Assembly (NCBI GenBank): GCA_046565505.1
Contig: JBKHYJ010000090.1
Location: 7,247-71,246, forward strand
Reading direction: 5' to 3'
Origin: JBKHYJ01 sp046565505
Lineage (GTDB): Bacteria; Acidobacteriota; Blastocatellia; UBA7656
DNA: 64,000 nucleotides
Shown: piece after piece, positions 38,064 through 46,448 of the stretch
How the letters are laid out: each line of letters starts with the position of its first letter
Numbering within the stretch: the stretch's first letter is position 1
Notes under the pieces: generated by a model
Databases searched by the model: none
What the model was told of the DNA's origin: nothing
Seen by the model: the letters and a program-made list of their open reading frames with translations, nothing else
Program-made: the position numbers and the translations under genes

Positions 38064-39808
38064 AACCCGGTCGCAGCCCGCTCTGGCGAAAAGAAGGACG
38101 ACAACAAACTGCCGCGAGCAAGCAGGTCCGCAGGTCGCCCACTTTCCACCACCTTGCCCGCATCCAATACAATTGCCCAGTCCGCCAACTGTACCAGAGA
38201 GAGCCTGTGAGAGATTATCAACATTGTGCGCCCCTGCATTGCAGACGAAAGCGATGATGCGAGGCTATGTTCGGTTCGGGGGTCGAGCGAGGCCGTAGGC
38301 TCATCCAGCACTATCACCGCGGGGTCTCTCAGCAACGCGCGCGCAAGCGCCACGCGCTGACGCTCGCCTACGGAAAGCGCCTGTCCTCGCTCACCAACTT
38401 GAGTCTCGTAACCCAGAGGCAGCGACTGAATGAACTCGTCAATAGATACCGAGCGCGCTGCTTGAATAATCTCTTCTCGACTCGCCTCGGGTCGCGCATA
38501 TCTGATGTTCTCTAATATAGTGGCGTTGAACAGAAACGGATTTTGCTCTACCAGAACTACCTCACGGCGCAGGTCTGCGAGTCTAATGTCTCGCAGATCA
38601 TGACCATCAAGCCGCACTGTCCCAGATATCGGATCGTAAAAGCGCAACAGCAAGTCTGCGATAGTAGATTTGCCGACACCACTTGGGCCGGAAATTGCGC
38701 AGATGCATCCGGCAGGCACGCTGAATGTTACGGAATCCAGCACAACCGTGTCGCGGTCGTACTTGATTGTCACGTCATCGAAAACTATGTCGCCTCTTAC
38801 AGAATCGATTTTCAACGCTTCTGGACTGTCGGCGACTTCCACCGGCGTATCGAGAATTTCAAAGACTCGATTCAGTGACACTCGTGCTGTAGTCACATTT
38901 GTGTAGAGTCCCATCAGGCTTTGCACGGGCGCTAGCAGCCTGACGTGATATGCCATAAATGCGACTAATTCGCCTATGGTCATGTTGCCGTCTATGACGA
39001 GTTTTCCTCCATAAAGGAAGACAAGCGCGGTGCTCACAGTGAGCACCGCGCCGGGAAGCGCGCTCGCGAGAAATGACAGGAGTTGCATCGACAACATCGC
39101 TTCTACAAAGCCCTGACTCTTTTCACGAAATCGCCCAACCTCGCGCTCTTGGGCGTTCGACGAGACCACCAGCCGTACACCCATCAAGGTTTCTATGAGG
39201 AAGCTGCCTATTTCCGAACTCCGCTCGCGCATCTTCTGAACTTCGCCCGCCACCCTACCGCGATAGCGTTGGAGCGCGATAATCGATAACGGAAGCAGCA
39301 GAATACTCACGAAAAAGAGCTTCCAGTTCAACAAGATCATGATTGCAACGCTGCCTGTCAGGAATAAAACATTGCTGATGAGCGCAAGCAGCGTGTCGGC
39401 GGCGACTTTTTGCACTTCGCCAATGTCGTTATTCAATCGCGATACTATTTCTCCGAGCCTGGTGCGGGCGTAAAAGCGAGGCGAAAGCGCCTGCAAGTGA
39501 CGGTACACGGCCAGACGCATATCAAACAAAACATTTGCCGAAACTGCTATGTAGCGATAGCTGCTCAGAATGTTGAGCGCAAAGCCAGCCGCAGCAACCA
39601 CAACCATCAATGCCGCGACTCCTACAAGTGATTTGAAGCTGCGATTGAGCAATGCTTCATCGATCAGCAGCTTGGTTATGTAGGGCTGGGATAGCGCGAC
39701 AGCCGTTGATATAAGGCTGAGCGCGAGAACCAGAGCGAGCCTGCGCCAGTAGGGCAGCACGTAGGCGAGCACTCGGCGGTAATCTATCAGCAAAGACTCT
39801 TTCTTCAC
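38060..39808 (-). CDS. ABC exporter, fused membrane and ATPase domains (QhpF-like)
   Basis: 582 residues. Six-helix transmembrane domain in about residues 1-310 (first helix in LALVLALSLISTAVAL), then the nucleotide-binding domain: Walker A GPSGVGKST near 376, signature LSVGERQRVALARALL near 476, Walker B VIVLDEPTASLD near 500, and the H-loop in IISHRLS. It is a half-transporter and should work as a homodimer, moving substrate out of the cytoplasm. No C39 peptidase domain is fused to it; the neighbouring S8 protease could supply cleavage. In the qhp pathway the equivalent exporter moves the modified peptide to the periplasm. It overlaps both neighbours by 4 bp. Confidence 0.93.
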   Translation of the reverse strand: MKKESLLIDYRRVLAYVLPYWRRLALVLALSLISTAVALSQPYITKLLIDEALLNRSFKSLVGVAALMVVVAAAGFALNILSSYRYIAVSANVLFDMRLAVYRHLQALSPRFYARTRLGEIVSRLNNDIGEVQKVAADTLLALISNVLFLTGSVAIMILLNWKLFFVSILLLPLSIIALQRYRGRVAGEVQKMRERSSEIGSFLIETLMGVRLVVSSNAQEREVGRFREKSQGFVEAMLSMQLLSFLASALPGAVLTVSTALVFLYGGKLVIDGNMTIGELVAFMAYHVRLLAPVQSLMGLYTNVTTARVSLNRVFEILDTPVEVADSPEALKIDSVRGDIVFDDVTIKYDRDTVVLDSVTFSVPAGCICAISGPSGVGKSTIADLLLRFYDPISGTVRLDGHDLRDIRLADLRREVVLVEQNPFLFNATILENIRYARPEASREEIIQAARSVSIDEFIQSLPLGYETQVGERGQALSVGERQRVALARALLRDPAVIVLDEPTASLDPRTEHSLASSLSSAMQGRTMLIISHRLSLVQLADWAIVLDAGKVVESGRPADLLARGSLLSSFFSPERAATGL

Positions 39809-40839
39809 GGCTGTCGTTCTTTGTCGTCAATCTTGTAGTAGCACATATAACCCGCTTCGCAGTGATCTCGCTCGCCTCGCAGCGATTTTGCTCGCTCTAT
39901 AGTAACAAGTTTGGGCGAGCCTGCGCGAACACGGTTTACTATGTCGCGCACCATTCTGACGCTTGCCATCTTCTTGAAAGGCGACGCCTCGCGCCCGACG
40001 ATTTTTAGAGAAGCTACGCCCATTCGGTTGAAATCATGTATTGCGCAGAGTCCGCAAGGACCATAAGGAAGTCCAGAGGGCGTTGCACCGCACCCATTAC
40101 CATTCACGTACCAAATCCAGCGGCGATAATCCGCGAGATTTTTTCGCAACCGCGCCGTCTGGCGGTGAGTTAGCGCGATACCTCTATTGCCTTCAAATTC
40201 AGTAGCCATCTCCGAGAGGCTGGTGCAAAACGCGCCGACTGAATGGTGGTGAGTCGTTGCGCAGAATCCTTCTTCAAACGCGCAGCCGTCGTTGAGCGCG
40301 AACACCTCTATTTCGACCTCATCCCGGCACGCCGCCACCAGTTGTCCTATCTCGGCTATGGTCAAACTGCGAGGTAGGATGATGCGGGCAGGATTGAACT
40401 GAAGTAAGAAGCGTATCGCTTCCAAGTTGAGAGTTGCGGCAACCGAACTGACGTGCAGGTCGGCGTTGAGGTTAGCCATCGATAGCCGCATGAGAAGGTT
40501 TATGTCAGTGACGATTACCGCATCAACGCCTGCATCGCCATCCAGGCGGCGCGCAAACTCTATGACCCAGGGAATCTGTTCCGCTGTATAGTAGGGCGCG
40601 TTTAGCGTCACGAATACGGGAATGCCCAACTTATGCGCGTCGCCCACGAGGCGCTTCAAGACGGCAACAGACTCAAGGCTGCTTCCTTTTGGGCTGCGGC
40701 GGTTTAACGATATGGCCCCGCTGTAGCGATCTATCCACTCGCGCGGGACCACGCCGCAGTAAAACTCTTCTGCGCCGCTTTCGGCCAGCATTTCCAGTTC
40801 ATCGAAAGAACCTATTGGAGCAAGAACTTTCATCCTCAA
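39805..40839 (-). CDS. U32-family protein, UbiU-like
   Basis: 344 residues. Called peptidase U32 by homology, but characterised members (UbiU/UbiV, TrhP, RlhA) are iron-sulfur proteins that carry out oxygen-independent hydroxylation of ubiquinone precursors or RNA. The N-terminus (KVLAPIGSFDELEMLAESGA, EEFYCGV) and the middle (ARIILPRSLTIAEI, EVEIEVFALNDGCA) follow UbiU closely. Cysteines in NDGCAFEEGFC, VGAFC and PCGLC are candidate 4Fe-4S ligands, and the SLKIVGREASPF segment is the usual U32 C-terminal signature. A further Cys pair (CEAGYMCYY) ends the protein. Its stop overlaps the exporter start and its start overlaps the other U32 gene, so the two probably form a heterodimer, as UbiU and UbiV do. 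Confidence 0.88.
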   Translation of the reverse strand: MRMKVLAPIGSFDELEMLAESGAEEFYCGVVPREWIDRYSGAISLNRRSPKGSSLESVAVLKRLVGDAHKLGIPVFVTLNAPYYTAEQIPWVIEFARRLDGDAGVDAVIVTDINLLMRLSMANLNADLHVSSVAATLNLEAIRFLLQFNPARIILPRSLTIAEIGQLVAACRDEVEIEVFALNDGCAFEEGFCATTHHHSVGAFCTSLSEMATEFEGNRGIALTHRQTARLRKNLADYRRWIWYVNGNGCGATPSGLPYGPCGLCAIHDFNRMGVASLKIVGREASPFKKMASVRMVRDIVNRVRAGSPKLVTIERAKSLRGERDHCEAGYMCYYKIDDKERQP

Positions 40840-41798
40840 TCCTCGCTTGTGCGTCTCGTAGTACGCTCCCCTGTCATGGGCAAACGCGGCTGGAAGACGA
40901 TTCGATTCACCAACCCTTTGAGAGCCTTCTCGAACAGGCTCCGCAGCATCGCTTCAGTATGGGAATAAAAATAAGTATTGCCCTTCAGAAGAAACTTCTG
41001 GTCGTTATTTCCAAACGGGCTGTTCGTGTATGTGTATTCAAGCAGGTGCGTCTGACATTCATGCTGGCACGAGGCTCCGGGCTGAAACTTGTCCTGCTTC
41101 CGATAGTGAATACCGGCGGCCATGCAGACTCGGCTAGTGCTTATGAAACCGAACGGCATGTAGATGCTCGTGTTTACTCTGCTTCCGGCGAATGTCAGAT
41201 CGATACCTTGCGGCAGATTGTCGAGTTCTATGGTGCTGACGCCCATGCGCAAGAGAAGGTCTTGATAGCTGCCGCAATCGGCATTGGAGCCGCGCAGCGT
41301 TACGAGTGCAGTCCCTTCTTCTACATTCGCGGCGTACACGCCTGTGATCCTTGGATCGCGCAGAGACTTATTCATCAGCCGTCCCTGAACCGGGATCAAG
41401 CCCGAGTAATCGCGCTTCAGGAGGTTGAGCACCCCCCAGTCATTGAACACGACTTCATTTCCTGTGCCGTCTCTGCTCAATAGGTCAAAGAGCGGTCGCA
41501 ACAGTTTTATCCCCGCGTCGCTCACGTAGGGGGTGACTAGAGTAAATTTCAGATTCTTCTCTCTAGCAGCTTCAATCGCGTCTTTGAGCCGCTCCGGGGA
41601 AGGTATAAGGTTCTCGCAGAATTCATTGCCGTAGACACATCGCGTGAACGTCACCGAACCGAAATACTGCTCGACTAGCTCCGCCGCAAGCTTGATTGTA
41701 GGTTGAAGCTTCAGCCCTAACCCGAACTGGTCAACCTCTGCCGGATTCAGTGTGGCGCAAACTTCACTGGCACCGCTGATGTGAATGGCCCATTCCAT
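40836..41798 (-). CDS. U32-family protein, UbiV-like
   Basis: 320 residues, the second U32-type protein of the operon and more divergent than its partner. Cys residues in TRCVYGNEFCEN (near 54-61), SRVCMAAG (near 224) and GASCQHEC (near 243-247) give the C...C-x18-C-x3-C arrangement, comparable with the single-Cys plus C-x12-C-x3-C ligand set of UbiV. This supports a 4Fe-4S cluster. UbiV-like folds are seen in KFTLVTPYVSDAG and LNLLKRDYSGLIPVQGRLMN. Likely role: partner of the UbiU-like protein in oxygen-independent hydroxylation, here perhaps of a peptide, because its neighbours are peptide-modifying, peptide-cutting and export genes. That substrate is inference. Confidence 0.82.
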   Translation of the reverse strand: MEWAIHISGASEVCATLNPAEVDQFGLGLKLQPTIKLAAELVEQYFGSVTFTRCVYGNEFCENLIPSPERLKDAIEAAREKNLKFTLVTPYVSDAGIKLLRPLFDLLSRDGTGNEVVFNDWGVLNLLKRDYSGLIPVQGRLMNKSLRDPRITGVYAANVEEGTALVTLRGSNADCGSYQDLLLRMGVSTIELDNLPQGIDLTFAGSRVNTSIYMPFGFISTSRVCMAAGIHYRKQDKFQPGASCQHECQTHLLEYTYTNSPFGNNDQKFLLKGNTYFYSHTEAMLRSLFEKALKGLVNRIVFQPRLPMTGERTTRRTSED

Positions 41799-41898
41799 AT
41801 AGGGGTCCTGCTGGCGATCAAATCTGGCTTCGCGGCATAGGGTTTAATCGAAAATACTGCCGTATAACGATTCCGCGCAGACAAGAGGCTCCGCGTAT

Positions 41899-43332
41899 TT
41901 ATAGCGGCTTCCTCTCGTCGAATCGCTCAAGATATTTAGGATTGTGCGCGGCGATCTCTCCGTAAACGCGCAGGCAAACATCCGTCCATCCGCGTATCCA
42001 GTCGCAATAATGAAGGTTCGGCTTCGACATATCGCCATAGCGTACGTAGGCTTCGTGATAACATCCGCCCGAACAGACCGGACGCGCCCAACAACTCCGG
42101 CAGTCATACTTGTTGCCTATATGACCGCGACTCAAGTGCTCCCGCTGCTTTGCTCGATCCACTCCGGTCTCTACATGACCGATCACCCCGGCAGGCGAAT
42201 CAACGAATCGATGGCACAGCCCAAGATCACCCGAAGGCGAAACCCCTAGCAGCCCCAGTCCAGCGCCGCACGGATATGCCTTGCTAACACCCTGATGGAG
42301 TTCTTGAAGCGTGTCGCTTACGTTAGAGAAGGCATGATGCTTATCCTGCAAGGCATGTTCGCAATATTCGTTAGCTAGTTCGGTGAACTGCTCCAGAATA
42401 GTATCCAGACCGTTGTTTCCGATGGCGTATAGCCTCACGGGCGACGTAGTTACAGGCGCGAATCCAACTTCATCAAACCCCATCTCTTCAGTCAGGTGCT
42501 GAAAAATCTTCTTCACGTCAACTAACTGAGATGTCAGTGTAACTCTCGCGCCAATCGGACGTGAGCGATGGACCTTGAGCAGTTCCTTGATACGCGGCGC
42601 TATCACGTCATAGCTTCCCTGACCATTATGAAAGACGCGGAACCGGTCGTTGGCTTCTTTAGGTCCGTCTATGCTCACGGTTACGCCCACGTTGTTCTCT
42701 GCCAGAAAATTGATTATCTCCGGCGTGAGCATAGTAGCGTTCGTAGTCATACTGAAATCGACATATTTGCCGGCTTCCGCCGCTCGCTTCCTTGCGTACT
42801 CTATCGTTGATTTTACGAGTTTGAAGTTGAGGAGAGTCTCGCCCCCGAAAAAGGTGATTTTCACAGAGCGGCGACCCGGCGATTGATCCAGAAGGAAATC
42901 GACCGTCTGATGCGCCGTCCGCTCATCCATGAACTTCGTCTTTCCTTCCGGCACGGCGATTCGATCTTCGCCGTACTCATAACAGTAGGAGCAACTCAAA
43001 TTGCACTGATTGGTCACGTTCAGCACTGCCGTCTGAAGCGGAAAAGGCTGATCGGGCAGTTGAAGAGGCGGCTGCTCAAGTCTATCTCCAAACTCTAATG
43101 CACGCGCTTGATGAAGTTCATCAAGCGTCTCTTCAACTTCGCGCGCGGGATAGTTGAACGAAGATAAAGTCCCGACAATCTCTTCTCTGGAAAGATGTCG
43201 TTTTTCCAGCAGGTCTATCACCGCTTTTGCCCTATCATCCAGCGCAAAGATGGCGGCGCTAGGGATCAGATACAGATAATCCACACCTCCGCCCTGAAAC
43301 GCGTGAAACTCGCCTTGGCGATACGTGCTCAT
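41899..43332 (-). CDS. Radical SAM/SPASM peptide maturase (QhpD-like)
   Basis: 477 residues, almost the length of QhpD (about 476), which forms thioether links from Cys to Asp/Glu in the amine dehydrogenase gamma subunit. The N-terminal 95 residues look like a PqqD-type recognition domain (IFALDDRAKAVIDLL, then LDELHQARALEFG). The SAM cluster motif CNLSCSYC has C110, C114 and C117. The TIM barrel has FFGGETLLNF, TTNATML and VSIDGPKEANDRF. The C-terminal SPASM region has Cys near 354 (YPCGAG), LCHRF, CRSCWARPVCSGGCYHE (about 409-425) and HYCDW, enough for two auxiliary clusters. It is the first gene of the operon, 100 bp before the U32 pair. It should cross-link or otherwise alter a ribosomal peptide; no dehydrogenase subunit is encoded nearby. 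Confidence 0.92.
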   Translation of the reverse strand: MSTYRQGEFHAFQGGGVDYLYLIPSAAIFALDDRAKAVIDLLEKRHLSREEIVGTLSSFNYPAREVEETLDELHQARALEFGDRLEQPPLQLPDQPFPLQTAVLNVTNQCNLSCSYCYEYGEDRIAVPEGKTKFMDERTAHQTVDFLLDQSPGRRSVKITFFGGETLLNFKLVKSTIEYARKRAAEAGKYVDFSMTTNATMLTPEIINFLAENNVGVTVSIDGPKEANDRFRVFHNGQGSYDVIAPRIKELLKVHRSRPIGARVTLTSQLVDVKKIFQHLTEEMGFDEVGFAPVTTSPVRLYAIGNNGLDTILEQFTELANEYCEHALQDKHHAFSNVSDTLQELHQGVSKAYPCGAGLGLLGVSPSGDLGLCHRFVDSPAGVIGHVETGVDRAKQREHLSRGHIGNKYDCRSCWARPVCSGGCYHEAYVRYGDMSKPNLHYCDWIRGWTDVCLRVYGEIAAHNPKYLERFDERKPL

Positions 43333-43779
43333 ATAGAAACTTCTCCGCTGTTGAGTAGAAATGCTCTATGTCTTCGAGTTGTCGCTTGAAAAATCTATTA
43401 GTGATTTGCTACCGGAACGCAGAGTTTGCTTACCGGAGGTGTCTTATTATTTTCGTTATGCCGCCTCATTCCCAAAAGTCGGCTTCGTAGATTTATCGTT
43501 GGTTGCTTCTTTTTACGCCGCGACGAACAGCACCATCTGCTTCTTCTACAGCTATCGTCGGACAAACCCACATTAGCGAGCAGGCGGCAGGATAGCACCA
43601 TAGTGTGAGAAAATCAACCGGAGGGTCAGAGCATGGAATTATCCTTACGCAACGAGACTATCGGGAAATTGGGGCGGTATTCTGCGGCGTCAAAAGCGCG
43701 TATTGTTGGCCGGAATCAGCAGCACAGGCTCACAGCGCCATCGCAGCGCGCTTATATTTTTGTAGGGGGCAAAACAAAA
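43333..43779. other. Upstream region of the radical-SAM operon; possible small ORF
   Basis: No firm gene. On the minus strand, ATG 43601 to stop 43398 opens 67 codons with six Cys and many Arg/Lys, and an internal in-frame ATG at 43469 gives 23 residues ending in KTPPVSKLCVPVANH. Neither has a good ribosome-binding site, and the stop lies 65 bp before the maturase start. It could be a peptide substrate or chance. The part from about 43600 to 43780 is unrecognised sequence joined to a broken IS256 transposase. Confidence 0.3.
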
Positions 43780-44055
43780 TTGGTAGGCGTATATGTCCTT
43801 CTTGAGAAACTCGCCCTGGCGAGCGCGAGGAACGCGCAGTTGCTCGACTCTGCCCACAGGAGTGATGAGGTCGCGCTCGTAATGGCCGTTGCGCTCGTCA
43901 CGTCTGAGCGGGGAGTGCTCACGGCGGGCGGCTCCGATGTGAGAGGTCATCTCTTCTTCAAGGATTTGTTCGGTGACGGCTTTAACGCCTTCACGAATAC
44001 GAGTTTCAACATCTTGGTGGACAGTTTCAGCCAGTTCAGTTCCGGTCATCTTCAT
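43780..44055 (-). pseudogene. Truncated IS256-family transposase (N-terminal part only)
   Basis: About 90 residues match the start of IS256 (mutator) transposases: MKMTGTELAETVHQDVETRI, then EEMTSHIGAARREHSP, NGHYERDLITPVGRVEQLRV and PRARQGEFLKKDIY. After that point the frame continues for about 30 residues with no transposase character and stops at 43690. The catalytic domain, roughly 300 residues, is missing. It is a dead fragment that marks the left border of the plasmid-like segment. Confidence 0.8.
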
Positions 44056-44422
44056 TCTCCAAGATTAACCCACAATTTTACAGACGTAATCCTGGGATAC
44101 ACAAAGGTTTCTTTCAGCACTTGAAATTATCTCGTCACACTTCAGGACAGGATGTCAATTGCAGCGCAGTAAAACCGAGATAAGATGAAACAGAGGTTTG
44201 CAACTTGGCAAAAAGGTAGTGTGCCTACAATCTGCGCCTTGACCTCATCATAATGAAACTCATCTCATGTGCAGCCCTGCTCTACTGCTCTTAATTTGAC
44301 AATATTATACCCAGGTCTAATTTTATTGACTTTACTTGTCAATAAACATACTATCAACGCATTGTACAAGTTATTGCGATTTATCGTTGCTCATTTCGTA
44401 CTATCTCGGAGGAGACAGGGGC
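44056..44422. other. Gene-free leader of the parA operon
   Basis: 367 bp without a supported gene, AT-rich, between the IS256 fragment and the ParA gene. It should hold the promoter of the ParA/replication-like operon; I cannot place -35 and -10 boxes with confidence. A ribosome site GGAGGAG at 44408-44414 precedes the GTG start at 44423. Confidence 0.55.
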
Positions 44423-45412
44423 GTGGCGAGTCAATATATATCAGCTACAGAAGCATGTGAACTGCTTGGCGTATCTCCGGATACATTTCGTCGTATAGTG
44501 CGGGATAATAACTTGGGTACGGTGGGTGATCCAAAAGATGGCCGCGTAAAGCTATACGACCGTTCTTCCATTGAGGCGCTGAAGCGAGAACCCATGACCA
44601 TCCCAACGCGCCATAAAGTCGTAACGCTTTCAAACAATAAAGGCGGCGTCAGTAAAACGACCTCCGCTATTTCCCTTGCTGCGGAAGCCGCTTCTGACGG
44701 CTTTAGAGTGCTTTTAATAGACGCCGCGCCTCAGGCCTCGGCCACGGCCTCTCTGCTTGAAAGTGAAGAGTGGTCGCCGGAAAGCGCTCAGGGTATCTTG
44801 CTCTCCTGGCTAAAGGGGGACGTTCCGCTGGAAGATCTCATTAAACCAGTTAGGTTTAAAGAATTTCAAATTGATCTTATACCGAGTAGTTCGAAGAATG
44901 ACCAGATAGATCGGTCTAATCCACTGGAAGTAGTCCCGGCCTTGCGGGAGTTTTTTGAAGGCTGGGACGAATCTCCCTACGATTATATCTTTGTGGATAC
45001 TGATCCATCATTCGGTACGCTGGTGTCTATGGCGCAGGTTGCAAGTCATTTCGTTCTTGTACCCGTGCTTTCCGACGTACTTTCTGTGGACGGAACAGTC
45101 CAGCTCACCCGGCAGTTGCAACGTGCCCGAAGCCTTACTAGAAGTCCCTTCCCTGCCCTACTAGGCTTTTTTCTGACGCGGTTTGATCCTAGGCGCAGGG
45201 TTTGTAAAGAAGCCTTAGAAACGCTGAAGGCGGCGTATCCAGGATATGTGTGCGAAACTGTTATCCCCGATAATGTCCGAATCACGGAGAGTCCAGCGTC
45301 AAAGGCGCCCATTAATCTGACTGCCCCAGATTCAAAAGGCGCTCAAGCCTATAAAGCGTTATGGAAGGAGGTCCGCGAGCGTGTCGAAAGAACAGTCACC
45401 ACCAGTGCGTGA
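44423..45412 (+). CDS. parA: ParA-type ATPase with N-terminal helix-turn-helix
   Basis: 329 residues from the chosen GTG at 44423, 8 nt after GGAGGAG; an in-frame ATG at 44336 would add 29 residues with no ribosome site and unlikely composition. Residues about 4-50 form a MerR/excisionase-like DNA-binding domain (SATEACELLGVSPDTFRRIV). The rest is a ParA/Soj ATPase: deviant Walker A NKGGVSKTTSA (Ser where Gly or Ala is usual), LLIDAAPQASATASL, YIFVDTDPSF and PVLSDVLSVDG. ParA proteins pull plasmids or chromosome origins apart using a ParB partner and a parS site. The fused HTH suggests that it also regulates its own operon, as in P1-type ParA. It overlaps the next gene by 32 bp. Confidence 0.9.
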   Translation: MASQYISATEACELLGVSPDTFRRIVRDNNLGTVGDPKDGRVKLYDRSSIEALKREPMTIPTRHKVVTLSNNKGGVSKTTSAISLAAEAASDGFRVLLIDAAPQASATASLLESEEWSPESAQGILLSWLKGDVPLEDLIKPVRFKEFQIDLIPSSSKNDQIDRSNPLEVVPALREFFEGWDESPYDYIFVDTDPSFGTLVSMAQVASHFVLVPVLSDVLSVDGTVQLTRQLQRARSLTRSPFPALLGFFLTRFDPRRRVCKEALETLKAAYPGYVCETVIPDNVRITESPASKAPINLTAPDSKGAQAYKALWKEVRERVERTVTTSA

Positions 45413-46448
45413 AGTTGAGCCTTATCGGCCAAATAAGCGGAAAAGCACTGCTCGCATTCTAAAGCTTGACTTTGCTGGCACAGCGCTCGAACAAGCCCTT
45501 GCTCAGCAAGAAAAGCTTACCCAGTCTTCTGAAGCGTCAAACGTTAGCCCAACGCAAGACGATAGCCTAACTAAATCCGATAGCCTTACTAGAAACGCTA
45601 AGCCTTCGCTTGGAACTAGCCTAACGCAAAACGTTAGCCCAACTTCTTCCGAAAGCCTAACGCAATCAGACACTCTAGCCCATCGTGACAATAGCCTAAT
45701 GAGAGAAGACAGGCTTACGGATTCCGTGGGGCTAAGTGTAGAAAGAAGCTCCGCTATTGATTTGATGGCAAGTCTTCCCAAAGTGAAGGGTCACTTAAAG
45801 CTTTACCACCAAATAACCGACCATTTATACGGACAACTCGACCCTTACGAACAGGCAGTCCATTTGCAGCTTTTCAGATTGTCTTGGGGATATGGAAAAC
45901 CTACCTGTTTAATAGGGTTACCAAAACTCGCGACACGAGCAGGTATGGGCACTACTGCCGCAGCACAAGCGGTTAAAAAACTGATCGCGAAAGGACTCAT
46001 TAAAAAGCTCGGCATGAAGTTCGGGAAAAACCAGGAACAAGGCATCGAATACTGGGTGAGACCACCTGATAGCCTATTGCAATCAGTTAGCCTATCGCAA
46101 TCCGATAGCCTACCGCAGAACGTTACCAATAAAGAAATAAGTAGTAGTGATAAAAACACACAAACACAAGGGCGCGGGAGTGCGCGTTCAAGTTTCAGTC
46201 TCGAGGAATGCCGCCGATATGCAGATTACTTGCACAAAACAGGGCAGGGAATTGAGCGACCTGGTGGCTATGCTACAGCAATCTACCGCAGCGGTGACGC
46301 CGACGCACTGATAGAGGCTTTTCTCAGTTCGCCGGTACAGGTTGATATTAGCAATTGTCCAGATTGCCGGGGGACAAAGTGGCGGTATAAAGATGCATCG
46401 GATTTCGATAAGGGCGTAATCGAATGTGAGCATAAGAATATGCCGTAA
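45381..46448 (+). CDS. Replication-initiator-like winged-helix protein with hexapeptide repeats
   Basis: 355 residues starting at GTG 45381, with GGAGG about 10 nt upstream inside parA. Residues about 45-115 are low-complexity, built of SLTxxx hexapeptides. Residues about 130-230 look like a winged-helix domain of plasmid replication initiators (YHQITDHLYGQLDPYEQA, then PKLATRAGMGTTAAAQAVKK and GLIKKLGMKFG). A second short set of repeats follows (about 229-246), and the C-terminus has a Cys-x2-Cys plus later Cys/His pattern (CPDCRGTKW, ECEH), a possible zinc site. Its place directly after parA fits a plasmid maintenance operon. I cannot name the family; helicase-loader or transcription-regulator roles are also possible. 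Confidence 0.75.
   Translation: MSKEQSPPVREVEPYRPNKRKSTARILKLDFAGTALEQALAQQEKLTQSSEASNVSPTQDDSLTKSDSLTRNAKPSLGTSLTQNVSPTSSESLTQSDTLAHRDNSLMREDRLTDSVGLSVERSSAIDLMASLPKVKGHLKLYHQITDHLYGQLDPYEQAVHLQLFRLSWGYGKPTCLIGLPKLATRAGMGTTAAAQAVKKLIAKGLIKKLGMKFGKNQEQGIEYWVRPPDSLLQSVSLSQSDSLPQNVTNKEISSSDKNTQTQGRGSARSSFSLEECRRYADYLHKTGQGIERPGGYATAIYRSGDADALIEAFLSSPVQVDISNCPDCRGTKWRYKDASDFDKGVIECEHKNMP
45541..45720 (+). repeat. 18-bp tandem repeats inside the replication-like gene
   Basis: About ten units, each roughly 18 bp, with a core TAGCCTAACGCAA, encode the hexapeptide series SPTQDD/SLTKSD/SLTRNA/SLTQNV/SPTSSE/SLTQSD. The nucleotide core is kept more strictly than the protein needs (the same codons for Ser, Leu and Thr recur), which hints that the DNA itself may be bound, as with iterons. 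Confidence 0.75.
46065..46124 (+). repeat. Second block of the same 18-bp repeat
   Basis: Three more units with the core TAGCCTATCGCAA or close variants, encoding SLLQSV-SLSQSD-SLPQNV, lie about 350 bp after the first block in the same gene and in the same frame. Confidence 0.75.

Noticed and set aside
41844..42107. 87-codon minus-strand frame between the radical SAM and U32 genes, considered as a precursor peptide
   Set aside because: Most of it lies inside the radical SAM gene in another frame and only the last 17 codons are in the spacer; no leader-like sequence.
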